A DNA stretch of 64,000 bases from Agrypnia vestita (lineage: Eukaryota > Arthropoda > Insecta > Trichoptera > Phryganeidae): positions 1 through 64,000 of the forward strand of contig JADDOH010005152.1 of the NCBI GenBank assembly GCA_016648135.1, in the 5' to 3' direction. Positions 11,757 through 24,259 of the stretch are shown piece by piece. The number at the start of each line of letters is the position of its first letter. Position 1 is the first letter of the stretch. The translations under genes and the position numbers were made by a program. The notes beneath the pieces were generated by a model. The model searched no databases, was not told the origin of the DNA, and was given only the letters and a program-made list of their open reading frames with translations.

Positions 11757-12475
11757 ATCTGAATTCCTATGTCTATTATATATGTTGTGTTGTTCTAAAA
11801 TTTAACTAGTTGTGAAGGTGTTTATTTTTTAGTTTCGTTCCAAAAGAGCTTCTCTGTCGTGGTCGATATTTCATCCACTTCGTTCTAACCGTATCGCTAT
11901 TAACAAGCGGCTTAAATATATTACAAGCGTATTAGAGACAAGAAAGACCGCAACGGAGACAAGGCGGACCGCAAGCAATGTTTGTTCTACTGTGTTACTT
12001 TTTTTCCTTTCAATATTCCGTTAGTCTAACAATTAAACGAACCTGCTTAAAAATGCGAGCCGACTTACAATGCGCGGCACTTCTTCCAAAGGATTTGAAT
12101 AATACGGTGCCAGATTCTTTGGAGCCGATAATTTGATACCTGTGTTTGGAATTATTCCGTCTTAACACCTCATCGATCCAATTTAGAGTAACTTAACTAA
12201 CCGTAAGTAGTGTGCTAATTAATAATACTAATCATTTGTGATCTGTCTGACATCTATAACATGACTATCGATTTCATCACGCTTGTCTTGTTAAATAATT
12301 AACTTTTATATTTTTTACACAAATATTGATTACTAGTTGGTCTGTACGTCTGTTTTGCTGTATAACTTTTTGCTTTTAAGGTTATACTAGCTGTAACCCA
12401 ACTGTCAAAATAACGGAACATTGGTTCGCATCTTTACTAAGCCCTAGTACATATTTATAGTAACTTTTTTCGGTC
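11757..12475. other. AT-rich spacer
   Basis: Contains a short dispersed-element start 'actagctgtaaccc' near 12388, the phrase also seen in the 141-bp array and at 17680. No gene seen. Confidence 0.4.
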
Positions 12476-12600
12476 CACGGAGAGGAGACCGTAGCACGCG
12501 CGTTAAGCGGCCGGTTCGGGTTTGCTGGTCCGGGGTTCAAGCCCCATCTCCGGCCGTTACACGAAGTTACGGACAGACAGACATATGGACAGACAACGAA
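12476..12600 (+). mobile_element. Second tRNA-like SINE family, single copy
   Basis: GC-rich head with B-box-like GGTTCAAGCCCC followed by 'catctccggccgttacac' and 'acggacagacagac'. The same phrases occur in both arms of the palindrome at 17970-18228. Confidence 0.5.
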
Positions 12601-12796
12601 ATTGTTATGTTTGATTCTAGTTAATGCTTGAGCTAAAATACGGAATCTTTACCTTATTTCTTTCCGTTTATTTTCCTGTGATAATAGTATTGTATAATCA
12701 ACCTTAGTGAAAATATCATTTCCATGTTCTGAACGTTTGTCTCACTTTTAATATTGGTCTTACTTGTATATGTTAAATAAAATAATTATCCACAAT

Positions 12797-13135
12797 GTCT
12801 CACAGTTAGTAGCAAAACCTTTGGGGGAGGCTTCTTCGTTAATTTCAAATAGAAAATATTGTTTATAATTGGGTGAAATTATCAATAGTAAAGCAGATAA
12901 GCGATATCAAAGTTTGCATTTTTTTCAATATTTCTGACATATCTGTTTTTTAAAATATTGGAGGGTCATGGAAATAAATTAAATCGCATATTGAAAATTC
13001 ATTCGCTTTGATACAAGGTAAACAAAATAATTAAAATTGTTTTAAATTTTAAACAGATTTTTTGGCAAGGTTTTAATTTTTTTATTCGATTCATCAAGCG
13101 AATGAATTTTTGATATTCAATATAAATTATTTTCA
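12797..13135 (+). repeat. Fold-back MITE family, diverged copy 2
   Basis: Shares 'gatatcaaagtttgcatttt', 'caatatttctgac' and 'attcattcgctttgatacaa' with the full copies; degraded at both ends. Confidence 0.55.
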
Positions 13136-14007
13136 TGAAAGGTTATTCTATTAACTTTCTAATTTTACCAATAATGAATGGCCTGCGAACTTAAGCCATA
13201 TTTCGATTAAAACATTCAACAAATGCCCTGAGTGGATAAGAAAGGCATTTTATCAAGCTCTGTGCATAAAGTCTAGTTCCCACGACAAATATTATTTACT
13301 GAAGAAATTTGAAAGGGAATATTTTTCAAATCACAAATTGAATATATATTATGTATATTAGAAATTCAATTGTCAAGTGAATGTAGAATCAAGGCAACAA
13401 TCGCCAGTCTCGATGCGAGATCTGCATCTGCCTGCGCCGGGGGCCGTTGCTGGAGAACACTATACACGATCAGTCCCCCGCAGTTTATATTTATTTATTT
13501 TATTTAATAGATAAATACATATGATTTTTTTTACAATGATAACTAATAGATATATTTTATACCTCACCAAAAATAATCAAGGTTCTTGTGTGTGATGAGG
13601 GATAATTACTTACAAAAGAAAAATTTATATCAATAAAACAAAAAATTTCCCGTGTTAATTTTTTTAAGTAGGTAAGTAGTGTAAGATATTCATAGTATAA
13701 TCTATGTTAAGAGAATTTTAGGTATATAAAAGTTGAAAATTATAGGTAGGTATATAAAAGATGTGGCAATATTTATCGAATATTCTTGAAGTGGGACTTT
13801 AACTTGTACTTGAATTTTTTGTAATTATCAATAGTTTTTAATTATGTGAGTAAATTATTAAAATTGAGTTTACCTCTATATGGAAAACCGTTTTGAAAAT
13901 ATGTGGTACTAAATTTAGGAATTTTTCTATTATTTTCATATCCGCTCGAGTGACGTTTGTAAATTATTAGTCTTCTTTTCTTTAAATATTTGTAATATCG
14001 AATATAA

Positions 14008-14165
14008 AGCCGAAACTAAGATGGAGTGACAACGTCCTCAAAGATATCTCTGCCTTAGGGCTTCGAAACTGGAGAGAGCTGGCACTAGACCGAGATGAGT
14101 GGAGGAAAATTATTGAGAAGGCCAAGACCCACCAAGGGTTGTAGTTCCAAGAATGATGATGAATA
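14008..14165 (+). mobile_element. LINE 3' end (RTE-like)
   Basis: Encodes RWSDNVLKDISALGLRNWRE then LALDRDEWRKIIEKAKTHQG and a stop, the RW.D.V and DRD.WR..V..AK.H.GL pattern of many insect LINE C-termini. It ends in 'gatgatgat', as such LINEs often do. Confidence 0.75.
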
Positions 14166-14220
14166 TCGAATATTATTTAAAAATTATGTCAACTATTTTG
14201 TCATGCTATTCATTTTCTAG

Positions 14221-14316
14221 GCGAACAATTAGCTTACTTCTACGACGTTCGGGAAGCAGATGCACCGCTGTTAGCAGACGGCAAAAACTCATCTGATACG
14301 AGTAGCTTGGTTCCAG
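14221..14316 (+). other. Exon-like 96-bp open segment, unrecognised
   Basis: Flanked by acceptor-like TTTTCTAG (ends 14220) and donor-like CCAG|GTTAAC (14317). The only open frame reads EQLAYFYDVREADAPLLADG and then KNSSDTSSLVP; it starts and ends in phase 1, so it could be a cassette. Just beyond, other frames read LPDIFTVPSYLITIAI and EIEWLEKEERGGDPAVSDEQ before a stop at 14452. It may be one decayed coding sequence with frameshifts rather than an exon. It does not fit the MICU3 exon A in phase. Confidence 0.35.
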
Positions 14317-14627
14317 GTTAACACGACTGATGGACCTGCCAGACATCTTCACTGTTCCGAGTTACCTTATCACTATTGCAATCAGAAATTGAGTGGCTGG
14401 AAAAAGAAGAACGCGGAGGTGACCCAGCTGTCTCAGATGAACAGCGTTAGCTCTAAAGATTATAAACGGTTTCATTTGTGCTCTAGATATATTCATTTAC
14501 CATTTCATTGTTGAATTTTATAGGCTTGAATCTATTCCATAAATAAATTTTAAATAGAGCGTGCTAGCTTTCTGTTTATAATAATAAGAACACATTAAAA
14601 GATTAGCCAAGTTAACGATCACACCCA

Positions 14628-15173
14628 TATACAGGGTTATTTGTAAAACATTAATAACCTCGCAGGACTATATTCCTGCCTTGATTATGAGTCGAAAATG
14701 TCCAAGCATCTATGGCCTGTTATCAATATAAGGTGATATATCAGAGCTCAATATCAGGAGATATGCGACATCAGAGTTTGCATTTTATAAAAATATTTTT
14801 TGACTTATTTTTTGCAAAAAGTTGAACTATCAGTAACAATTACTTATGTCGATTATGAAAAATCCATTCGCTTTAATACAAATCCTATAAAATGATAAAA
14901 ACCATGAAAAAAAAATTTTTTTACAAGTTTTTATAATTTTATTTAAGTTATATTGAAGTAAATGAATTTTATGTTACTGTAATGATAGTTCAACATTTTG
15001 CAAAAAATAAGTCAGAAATATTGAAGAAAAATTTTTGCTATTGCAAACATTGATATTGCATATCTCCATAACTATTGATATTAGGTCATAGTTTCTTGAA
15101 AATTTTAGACTCATAACATAGGCAGGAATCTACCGGCCAAGTTTCTGCTGCTAACTCTGTTACATCCTGTATA
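14628..15173. mobile_element. Fold-back MITE family, full palindromic copy 3
   Basis: Left arm starts 'tatacagggttatttg' and carries 'cctgccttgattatgagtcg'; the right arm ends 'catcctgtata' and carries the reverse complement ('gactcataacataggcagga'). Arms of about 250 bp meet in an AT-rich centre near 14900-14960. No coding capacity. Confidence 0.75.
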
Positions 15174-15960
15174 AATCTAAAAGAATATATTCATGCACCT
15201 CCAAATAAGAATGGTCTCGAGTTGTTGGGGGCGGCTTTCGACATTTATACAAAACTCAATCAAGACAATGTTATGTTATTTAAAATGTTATAATACATTA
15301 TACAAAACAAATGTATAATTATTTAAAATGAAATTGATCCTAGGAGTACAAGTGATCACCTTTTCGTATTGGGACTTTTTAGCCAACAGGATGCCAACGA
15401 TTCCCAACAGGATCGTCCGATTTTCTGGATTTCTGAAATCTCCTAAATTAATTGTACCTTCCGCCTACACAAACCTTTATTTTTCTATATATCGGCCATC
15501 CATCTTTCGCGGGTATACTACTGTGGCTTTAGAATTGCTCACATTTTACATTTCGTTATTCTTTCCATTCTTTCATCACATCAGACACCTCGCCCCCTGA
15601 TATTTCAGCTTGGCCAACAGGTAACGTCTTTTTGTTTGGTTTGGTACGTATCACTAGTTCTTCCTTCTTTCACGTAGCGAAATATTTATGTGATCAATTT
15701 TAATCAATTTATTTTTGACTTTGTACTGCTAGGTTGTACCTACCACATACGTAATTGAAAACTGAACTCTGAATTGAAAATGTTTTTTTCTCTAATTTAA
15801 GAATCAAGCGATTGCGTTCATTTTTGCGCAACTCGTTAAAACTTTTCTATTTTCTCCGCCTGAGAACATTCCAACGCGCTGGAAATCACTAGACGTTTTC
15901 AGAGAAAAAAATCACGTGTTACGTCTGAGATTTTAATATTTAAAGAGAGTTGTTACACGT
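15174..15960. other. AT-rich spacer
   Basis: A 90-codon frame at 15328-15600 has no motif. Nothing else recognised. Confidence 0.4.
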
Positions 15961-16440
15961 ATCTGCGTAAATTATCGCAAATTTATGCGCCTCTTAAGAT
16001 TCGGAAGCATTTTAATTCTATTTTTCCCCGCTGGATTCCTCCGAGCGGTCTGCACTCTTTTACGACCATTTCGGCTGTCGCCTATTTTTACCGCAGCGCG
16101 TCGTTTTCTCTTCATTTTCATTATTATTTATCGCCGATGGAGCATTTTCCCACTTTCCGTCTCGTTCGTTATTCAAACGATGATTGCGCCGTATTATTAC
16201 CTATCCTGTCTAGCGGGCGGCCGCCGCGTGGCGGAGTTCGTCGACTCCGGCTTGTTGTGCGTGTGTTTGTGTGTAATATTTTAAAAATATCTCCTCTTGT
16301 AACGTGCTTTAGAAAAAAAGAGCGTTCGCGGAAAATACCATTAGTGAGGTAGCCGGGATCACGAGTGGCGCGCTCCTCTCTCGAGTCAGCGAAAATGTAA
16401 TCCCGGCGGAAGGGGGGAAGCTGTAACATCTGAGCGTAAT
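15961..16440. promoter_or_regulatory. GC-rich island, candidate conserved non-coding DNA
   Basis: Composition rises sharply, with 'gcgcgtcgttttctcttc', 'tatcgccgatggagca' and 'ggcggccgccgcgtggcgg'. Frames are open on both strands across the same bases, which suggests composition and not coding. Inferred regulatory. Confidence 0.3.
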
Positions 16441-17685
16441 CTCTGAACTGGAGCGTTTTCCCATCCCTTGCAGTGTCTTATTGCATTACAGAACGGGGAT
16501 AGGTTGTATCTCACTGAGATATCGACTATATTGAATTACACAGATCCGATAGAATTTCTTCAAATTTCTTCATAAATAGTTTATTTAAATTTTAAATGCA
16601 TTATCCTTAAAAAACTTTTGTACATTTGTAGCACAATTCTAAATTATATAACTGTGCTGACGTGTGCACAATACATGTTTGTAATACCCGAAATTCCCCA
16701 TTGGATCAAATACTGTAGTGAAAAGACGTAAATAGTAGTTTCAAGGAGCTATAAGAAACCTCAACAAAATTTTAAATGTGTAAAAGATCTGCATTTAAAA
16801 TAGGATTAAGAATTCCTGCTAAATTATAGCAGATATCTTATAGTTATCTTATTATTTATAATTAACTTAAAACAAACCTCCAGATAACTATTTTACAATT
16901 CATGGGAGCTTTTCAATCTCATTTTTACAAATAAAATGCAATAAATAGATTATAATTACATAATCTTTGCGGTAAAAACTTGCTATATGCGCGTAATTCC
17001 TTTTTGTAATTGCCTAAACAAATCACAAAAAAACACCGACTACTTTAAAAGATATGAAATTTCCGCATCGTAGCTAGGGCAATACTGAATTTTACTTATA
17101 AATCAAAGCTACGTAGAACTGATCAATTCTATAATGTTATTAATTGACATTACTCTACGGGGCAATGTTTGTGGTTATTTTAATTTCCTAAACTAAACTT
17201 TGAATCACACACATGTTAAATGATAAGCCATTTCAATAATTTCTGTTTTTCTTTCTAGATATTTTTTGGATTATTGCATAAATTTAACTACAGTTTATTC
17301 CTGGTTATGTTATACCCGTGCACTTAACAAATAATTCTAAATGCCTTTCCCGCACGATACAAATCCTCTCGCACCGAGGCAATAGAAAAGTATCATCATT
17401 TTCCGAATAAATATACCACGAGTGTGAAAAAAAACGCAGCCTCAAAACACTGTCAGTTCTGAAGTTGCTCATGAAGTGTTGTAACTTTCAGTTAATTATT
17501 TAATGTTTACTTAATTCCGCGCAAGACGCCATAAACAGATCATTTAGGCCATTTCTCAGTCAGTGGAAATGTGAATTAATCTCCACCTACACTAGGCCCG
17601 GAGGTAAATCTTTATGGGACTGTGTGCTACACTATACCTGTATCTGGAATCTTTTGAAATAACAATATTTAATAGTCTAGCTATA
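16441..17685. other. AT-rich spacer, nothing recognised
   Basis: No gene, repeat copy or structured element supported. Confidence 0.45.
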
Positions 17686-17845
17686 TCCCGTCAAAAATGA
17701 CGGTTTTTTTACATGCCGGTTTCTAAAGAATAAGTATTTACTTATTTATAGCCGACACCCATGAAATAGTAATGACGACTTTTATCAAAATACTTGAACA
17801 TTTTTTTTATATTTCCCCTGCCGGCAGTTAAAGATACTATTTTAA
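17678..17845 (+). repeat. Dispersed repeat beginning CCCGTCAAAAATGACGG, copy 1
   Basis: Starts with a 17-bp near-palindrome and runs to 'cccctgccggcagttaaa'. A second copy lies at 31770-31925 and a start-only copy at 36253. Also shared are 'atagccgacacccatgaaa' and 'aacgacttttat'-like phrases. Class unknown, no coding. Confidence 0.7.
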
Positions 17846-17969
17846 ACTCTGGCGATCGTGCTGGGCGGAGCATGAAATGGTTCTCGTCTTTGCTAAGTTC
17901 TATACGTACATACGATATTTTTGACGTCTAACGCAGGCTCGGCGGTAACAACATCCCTATAGTTGCCTT

Positions 17970-18228
17970 CTTCGGATTTGCTGGCCCGGGGTTCAAGCCC
18001 ATCTCCGGCCGGTTAATTTCATTTATTATTTATGAATTCGAACAAAATTACGGACGTTACACGAATTTACGGCGACAGACAGACGGACAGATAACGAAAT
18101 TATTATGTCCGTCTGTCTGTTCCCGTGTCTAACGTGTAATGTCCGTAATTTCGTTCGAATTCACGGCTAAAAAACGAAATTAAACGGCCGGAGATGGGGC
18201 TGGAAACCCGAACCGGCCGTTCAACGCA
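17970..18228. repeat. Palindrome of two opposed tRNA-like SINE copies
   Basis: The left arm reads 'ccatctccggccgg', 'gaattcgaacaaaattacgg', 'gacagacagacggac'. The right arm carries the reverse complement of each in reverse order ('gtccgtctgtctg', 'taatttcgttcgaattc', 'ccggccgagatgg'-like). Arms are about 105-120 bp around a centre near 18092. Confidence 0.75.
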
Positions 18229-20450
18229 TGTTCCTACGGCCGCTTCTCCGCGGAGCGCCAAAAAAAGGCTATAAATATATACTAAGGCTTAATATTATGC
18301 AAACGCGTCGAAATATAAAAGTGATCGAATATTATTTACCTGTTCACAAAACGTGTTCTTTGCATTGCATAAGAAAATTAACACATTGCCATTTCCATCC
18401 AAAATCAAGCTTAGATACCGCTTCGATTGTCTGTAGGTATACATTCATGTTTTGGGTTGGATTTTTTCGTAACGTCATCAAACATTGTTGTGTTTCGAAA
18501 ACCAGATGTTATCTTATATCTGTCCTTTTCTTCTTCCGCGTTTGCTATTTATGCTCTGCGTCCTAAAAAAATTGCTCAAAACAACAACGAAGTGAGCGGA
18601 GACGAAAACTGACAGATGAATTAAGAACATAATTTATGACATCAGCTATAATAAGAAAAGAAGTCCACTGCACATTTCATGTATTAATATAAATTTAAAC
18701 TAGACGAGCTAACAATAGATAAATCAATGAAACAAATGTGTTTGTGTTATGCTTTCGTCTACCAAAATCGTATATGCCTTTTTGGCAAATTTGTTTCACG
18801 AATTCGTAGAGTATTTTTAAAAACTATTAACAAAATATTTTTAGTAAATCTAAAGATGCTTGCCTTGCTTGACAGCTTTAGCCACGTAGATACGGCCAAA
18901 CTTATTTTGAACTAATGTTAATGTGACAAATTAAATAATGAATTCGTGTTTTTGTCATTTTTCAGAACATTGTTCCTGAAAATTGTATTTATGTACAAAA
19001 CAAACAGAGCTATCACCGAGACTTGAACTCGGCATATTTCTATCACGTGTGGAGTAACTTTACTATTTAAATGTGAATTTACAATGTAATCGTATAATCA
19101 GTTGAGTTTAAACAAACCGCAGATAAAAATGAACTGGGAATACTGGCGCCATCTTGCAGGTGGAGCTTAAAGCTTAATCCAAGAAACTTTGCATTTAAAC
19201 GAAAGATTCTTGCTTTATACTGAAAAAGATACATGCGACAAACCTAACGGGATTAGCATGGCTGACACAGCTCAGTTGAAAGAACATTCTTCGTTTTTTC
19301 TAAAAAAAATTCCTATGTATTTTCCGTTACATATTCATTTTGGTTCCAGTTTATAGTGAATTTTCATCGCTGTAAGGCTTCGTTTCATGATTATCGCATA
19401 CTCTGAATTTATTATTTATCTGTAAAATTTGATTTTCGATTCTTTTTCATATCATTCTTTTGAAAATTTTGGAATGTGGCTCTTTCCTTGGATGCAGTGA
19501 TAATGTATCGTACATTTGTACCTGTTTTAATCTTGTTTTAAACGATTTGCCGAAATGCCTTTTACATTTTGCGATAGTAGCTTAATGTCTTGTAAATTTT
19601 GCTTAGAGACTAAATAAATATTAGAAAAAAGGTTTAATTTTAAATTGAACAAACAATGCAATTTTTTTAAGATTTAACCTTTTTATAACTTTCTTTACTT
19701 ATACATATACACTTTCTTTATTCTGTATTTTTTCTTTTATAACTAAGAAAAATGTATGCTTAAACAATTATTCGTTTCATTAATTAAATTATTACCAAAC
19801 AAACACTTCTTTGGCACAGTGACAGAACGCTGATTTGAATAGTCACGTCTTGTGATGATAATAACAATTTGTTTCTTTTGTCTTTTGGAGAATAATGTTG
19901 GAATGTGTTTTTTTCTTCTTTAAATTTGATACTTACATTCATGATGAAACGCAACAATCAAAGTGTAATGATGATATATTAATTTTCCTCTAAACTTTTG
20001 ATTATATCCGTCGCCAACAGTTATTTTATAATATTGGATCAGTTTTGTGTCTACTGCTAATTTACACTAGCTACTAATTGCTATATCTCAGCCAATTTTT
20101 AAAATTTTTAAAGAATCATGACTCAAACTATTCTTTTTTAAAATTTTGAAAGAGTCATGACTCAAACTATTCTTAGATCTTCAAGCTATAGGAAAAAGAA
20201 AAAAAAAATGTTTTTTTCAAATTGTCAATCTTTTCCTTATCGGCCTTACGGGACTCTTATAGGTTATAGTCCTGCCGGGCACTTACTTCTTTTAGGTCCA
20301 TCGTGTCACCATCCGCCCATCTCGTAATTAATTGCGCAGTTACATATTTTTCCAGTGACTGACGTCGAGATATAAATTTTGACAAAGATGACGCTCTGTA
20401 ATTCCACCCTATGACGCCTACAGTGTTGGCCACTGTCACAACACCGACGA
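18229..20450. other. AT-rich spacer with a 39-bp duplication
   Basis: The frame at 18228-18566 has no motif. 'catgactcaaactattct' occurs at 20117 and 20156, a 39-bp tandem duplication. Otherwise nothing recognised. Confidence 0.45.
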
Positions 20451-21020
20451 TCGCGCGTCAATACAAAATAGGTACGTGCCAGTCATCACTAGCCCGCGGC
20501 GGACTCGGCACTGAATCCCGGCGTTTCGGGATTTGATTTTGTTGATCCCGGGATAAAAAATTGCTCATTAATGTTACATTTATTTTTTAAAAAATATCCT
20601 AATCATGTGGGTAGATATATTTAAATGATTAAGTAAGTAAGCAAGGAATTTTTGAACAAAAATACTGTAAATATTATAATGCAAGATTAACGACTAACAA
20701 TTTAATAATAATAATAATAATAATAATGAATAATATGTAATAATGAGAATATTATACAATTGTTAGGGCTCGCCGCGGTGGGGAACGAAGTGAAAGATCC
20801 ATGTAAGCATTTTTTTTTTTTTTTTAGAGAACTTAATTAATAAACTTTTATTAAATTCAAACCACTGGACACAAACTTAAGCTGGAACTCTATTCCGTTA
20901 TTCGCCCTCAAATATTCCACCAGTCTCCAGCTCATTTTATAATTGTCACACTAGAATATTGTCCCCTTCTATGGAACATTTTATTTACGCCGTTTGTCTA
21001 TTCTCCTTTTTTGATTTATT
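20451..21020. repeat. Spacer with (AAT)n microsatellite
   Basis: An (AAT)n run lies at about 20703-20728, with a T-run at 20811-20825. A small GC-rich stretch at 20480-20540 ('tagcccgcggcggactcgg') has no frame of note. Confidence 0.55.
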
Positions 21021-21199
21021 TTTTAAATGGAGATGCGAACATAGAATACGTGTCGCATCAATATTCTTACTACTTTCAATCTAACCTAAACGCTTGTGCT
21101 ATGAAAATAGGACTTACTTGGTGATGTCTTGGATTGGGACTCAAACCACCGACAACTGGTTCACTAGGCGAGTGTCGCAACCACTACACCAACAAGCTA
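21021..21199 (-). mobile_element. tRNA-derived SINE, copy 3
   Basis: Minus-strand copy with head AGCTTGTTGGTGTAGTGGTT, body 'atagcacaagcgtttaggtt' and tail 'tcgcatctccatttaaaa'. The head is close to the consensus of the seven copies. Confidence 0.82.
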
Positions 21200-21409
21200 T
21201 TCTCCTTTATGTGGCTAATCGTAACTGAACTTGACGTCTATGTGTATTTGATGCGATGCCGTGGCTGCTTATCTAGGGTGCGTTATTTCTCGAATATTCA
21301 CCGGCTTCCAGACTTTTCCAAAACATCCAAAATCAGTAGGTAATTGTGTTCTTAGAACACACTAATAAATTATAATGTGAATTTAAATACTAATCCTGGG
21401 ATTCACAAA

Positions 21410-21790
21410 TACCGCAATCCGGTCCGGGATCCCGTGATTGGATTCCCCAGATTTCCGACTGATTGGAGTCGTCTTATTGGGGCGCATTTTCTCCCTAAGA
21501 GAGTCAAACTTCCTTTTGTTGTCCTCTCCGGGGCTATCAATCCGCGGCCCGCTCGGCTGCCCGCGGCGGATTCCCCGCGAATCGCGCATTTCCGTGTCGT
21601 GTACTATAATAGACTTGTTGAGCTTTTTAATTTATCGGCCCGTTTGAGATGAGGCCGCTTTGATTTAAGTCGCGCCGCGAATGCCGCGACAGTGCGCGGG
21701 CTTTAACGACTGCCCTGGTAGCGCGCCTTTGCTCGCGCGCTTTTTTCACTTCATTTTGTCCAGATGAAATCTTCCCAGTTGGGTTTGATT
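21410..21790. promoter_or_regulatory. GC-rich island, candidate conserved non-coding DNA
   Basis: Contains 'ggcccgctcggctgcccg', 'gtcgcgccgcgaatgccg' and 'ctttgctcgcgcgctttttt'. Open frames on both strands are overlapping shadows. The sharp boundaries against AT-rich DNA suggest conserved regulatory DNA; this is inference. Confidence 0.35.
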
Positions 21791-23038
21791 TATTAGCGTC
21801 AAAATTTCACGCAACTCTTATGCGGTTTATGTGCATACGGTAATTAATACTCTGAGTTACCAGGCTTGGGTAAATTCTGAATTACCTACGTTATTTTCAT
21901 TTAATAACCCTTAACGCACCAATCCTTAACGCTTCCAATCAAAATTTCTTACGTTCATATAATTTATTTTTTTTATCTGTGTTATTTTATGCTTATTTTT
22001 GTCATTATTATGTTATTTTATATTAATTCCGTATTTTACAACTTTTATCCTTATTATCTTATACTTACTTTTACTTACTCTCTCATTTTATATTATAAGG
22101 TAAAATTAGTGCAACATAAAATTACTGTAATAGGTTTAGTAACCGTTGAAATAAATAAATAAATATGTTTATTTGACTTACGTTGTGTTTGTTCGAATTT
22201 TTGTTTCTTATTTGTTTATTTGACTTACGTTGTGTTTGTTCGAATTTTTGTTTCTTAGTTTTATAGAATTATAAAATCAAATGAAAGCTCCTAATCCTCT
22301 CCCATCCTACGTATACGCACAGATTATAATTTACCTTTTGAATTCAATAGAGAAGGGTATGGTCGTATGTTGAGGCAGATACTGGAAACTTCACCGTCCC
22401 CGACAATGTGCATTATTACATTATACGCATTACTAATTATTACTGTTTACTTTCACTTTTCGTCCTTATTATCAATGAGTTTTATCGATGTTAAATTAAT
22501 GTTTTTATGTTCATATTAAATTTTATCTTTATGTTATTTATGTTAAATAAGTCTTTAAAATTATCGTTGTCTTATCTGTGTCGTCCTATAATTGTGGGAG
22601 ACTCAACTATTTTTTTTTTGTACTCTTTTTTACCATGTACTATATGTATTCCTGTTGGAAAACCAAATAAATAAATGAAAAAAAAAACATAATTTAATTA
22701 TAATTATTAATTAGGTATTGTATGTTAATGTTTGCTATTATTATTATAACAGGTTCCTTTATAGCTATTAAAGAACTTGTTATCTCATACCTCTTCCGAC
22801 TTGCGTGATTTTCGATCTTGCATTATCTTTGCTGGTCCCACATATAATGTTTCTTTGCTTTTATGTTATTATCGTGTTCAATAATTTCCATTCATGAAAA
22901 ATATCGCTTTAAAAAAATTTATGTACAATTTTGATATCGCTGGTCAAGCGCGTTAACAAATAACCTAGTTAAAATAAAAAATAACTAAAAAAAGATAACT
23001 AAAACTCTTAATCTGAGTTTGAGTTATCTTTTTTTTCA
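21791..23038. repeat. AT-rich spacer with a 47-bp tandem duplication and a hairpin
   Basis: 'gtttatttgacttacgttg' occurs at 22167 and 22214 (period 47, two units). A near-perfect hairpin at 22985-23036 has arms 'agataactaaaactc' and 'gagtttgagttatct'. No gene seen. Confidence 0.65.
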
Positions 23039-23044
23039 TCATTT

Positions 23045-23245
23045 TATTACGATGTCATAATCATCGTCATCAGCAAGACCTCGGCGAAGATAGGGCGATA
23101 ATATTGAGACAGATGTAAGGAACTTGGTGTTCACATCTGCAGAACTACCTGTGAGGATAGACAGGCAATAGATAGATGGGCAGTGGCGAAAACTACTACG
23201 TGAGAAGGCAAAGATCCTCAATGGGTTTTAGCCACGCGATGATGC
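23045..23245 (+). mobile_element. LINE 3' end relic
   Basis: Frames include AIDRWAVAKTTT and, after a stop, EGKDPQWVLATR, then 'gatgatgctcg'. It resembles the 14008-14165 end (DRD.WR..AK...GL) but is more decayed. Confidence 0.4.
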
Positions 23246-24259
23246 TCGTAAATTAGCATAATAATTAACATTATAAATTATCTATTTGGAATTAAATTTC
23301 ATATATTGTTCAATTAATTAACGCGCTAGCGTGCGCCGCGAACGAATCGGGAGCTTCAGTTTATCAGTGAATTCCTATTAAAAATATACGCTTTTTTATG
23401 TATTTTTATCCTGATTTGTCATCTTGAAGTTGTTTCCTAAAATTAAAAAAAAATATTAGGCAAGTAGTACTAATATTTTCATGGCTATGTTTAAAACAAT
23501 ACAATAATAGTTATGTGTGGCTTTATATGATAAAATTACTTAGTGCATACAACGCCACAAAGTAGTTGCTATTTGGTGAATCTTCATAGCTCATATTCTG
23601 CAATATCTGAAGATTTAAGCTTACATCAGTAATTAAATTACTGTCACGTGTCGTGGCTGCGGGAGGAATGAATGAAAACTTCGGAATTAATCAGCGATTG
23701 ATTAATAACTGATAACTAATTATTTAAACGTACAAAGCTACTTAACACTATTTAATTTTACGCTATTCTTTAAATAACACTATTTCGTAATTTATCACTA
23801 GTAAATATACACTATTATCGCTTAACACTTTATTTAACATTCACTAGAACGTGTGTTGGATAATCCATTTGTTTTGTTTTTTTTTTTTTCAATATTATTT
23901 CGATCGGTATCTTTTTGTACTGAATTTTATTATTTTATTGTATTTCTTATGAGTTATCAGAAGTAAAATAAATTAAAAAACAGGAGTCAAAAATACTTGT
24001 GATTGTTCTTCTGTTCTCATTCACAAGTTTTAACTTCGATGGGACAGAAACAACGAAAAAAGTAACTTACTTAAGGTGTAATAATTGTGTAAAAAAAATA
24101 ATTAAAAAAATGTAATTATCACCAAAATAACGTTCGTTAACTGAAGAGCTCTGGAAGAAAAATGTTGGTTTTGATAATGAACTTTATTCGAGCATTATCA
24201 AGTTCAACGTATCGTCGAAAAATATTTACTAAATCAATATTTCTCGAACATTCGCGAAA
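23246..24259. other. AT-rich spacer, nothing recognised
   Basis: Low-complexity AT-rich sequence only. Confidence 0.45.

Noticed and set aside
14221..14316. Exon-like segment as an upstream MICU3 exon
   Set aside because: It ends in phase 1, but MICU3 exon A must be entered in phase 0; joining them would create an immediate stop.
15985..16284. Arginine-rich frame as a MICU3 targeting-peptide exon
   Set aside because: Positive charge is suggestive, but frames on both strands are open in this GC-rich block and there is no phase-0 donor to join exon A.
20701..20728. (AAT)n run as CRISPR-like or regulatory array
   Set aside because: Plain microsatellite with no spacers.
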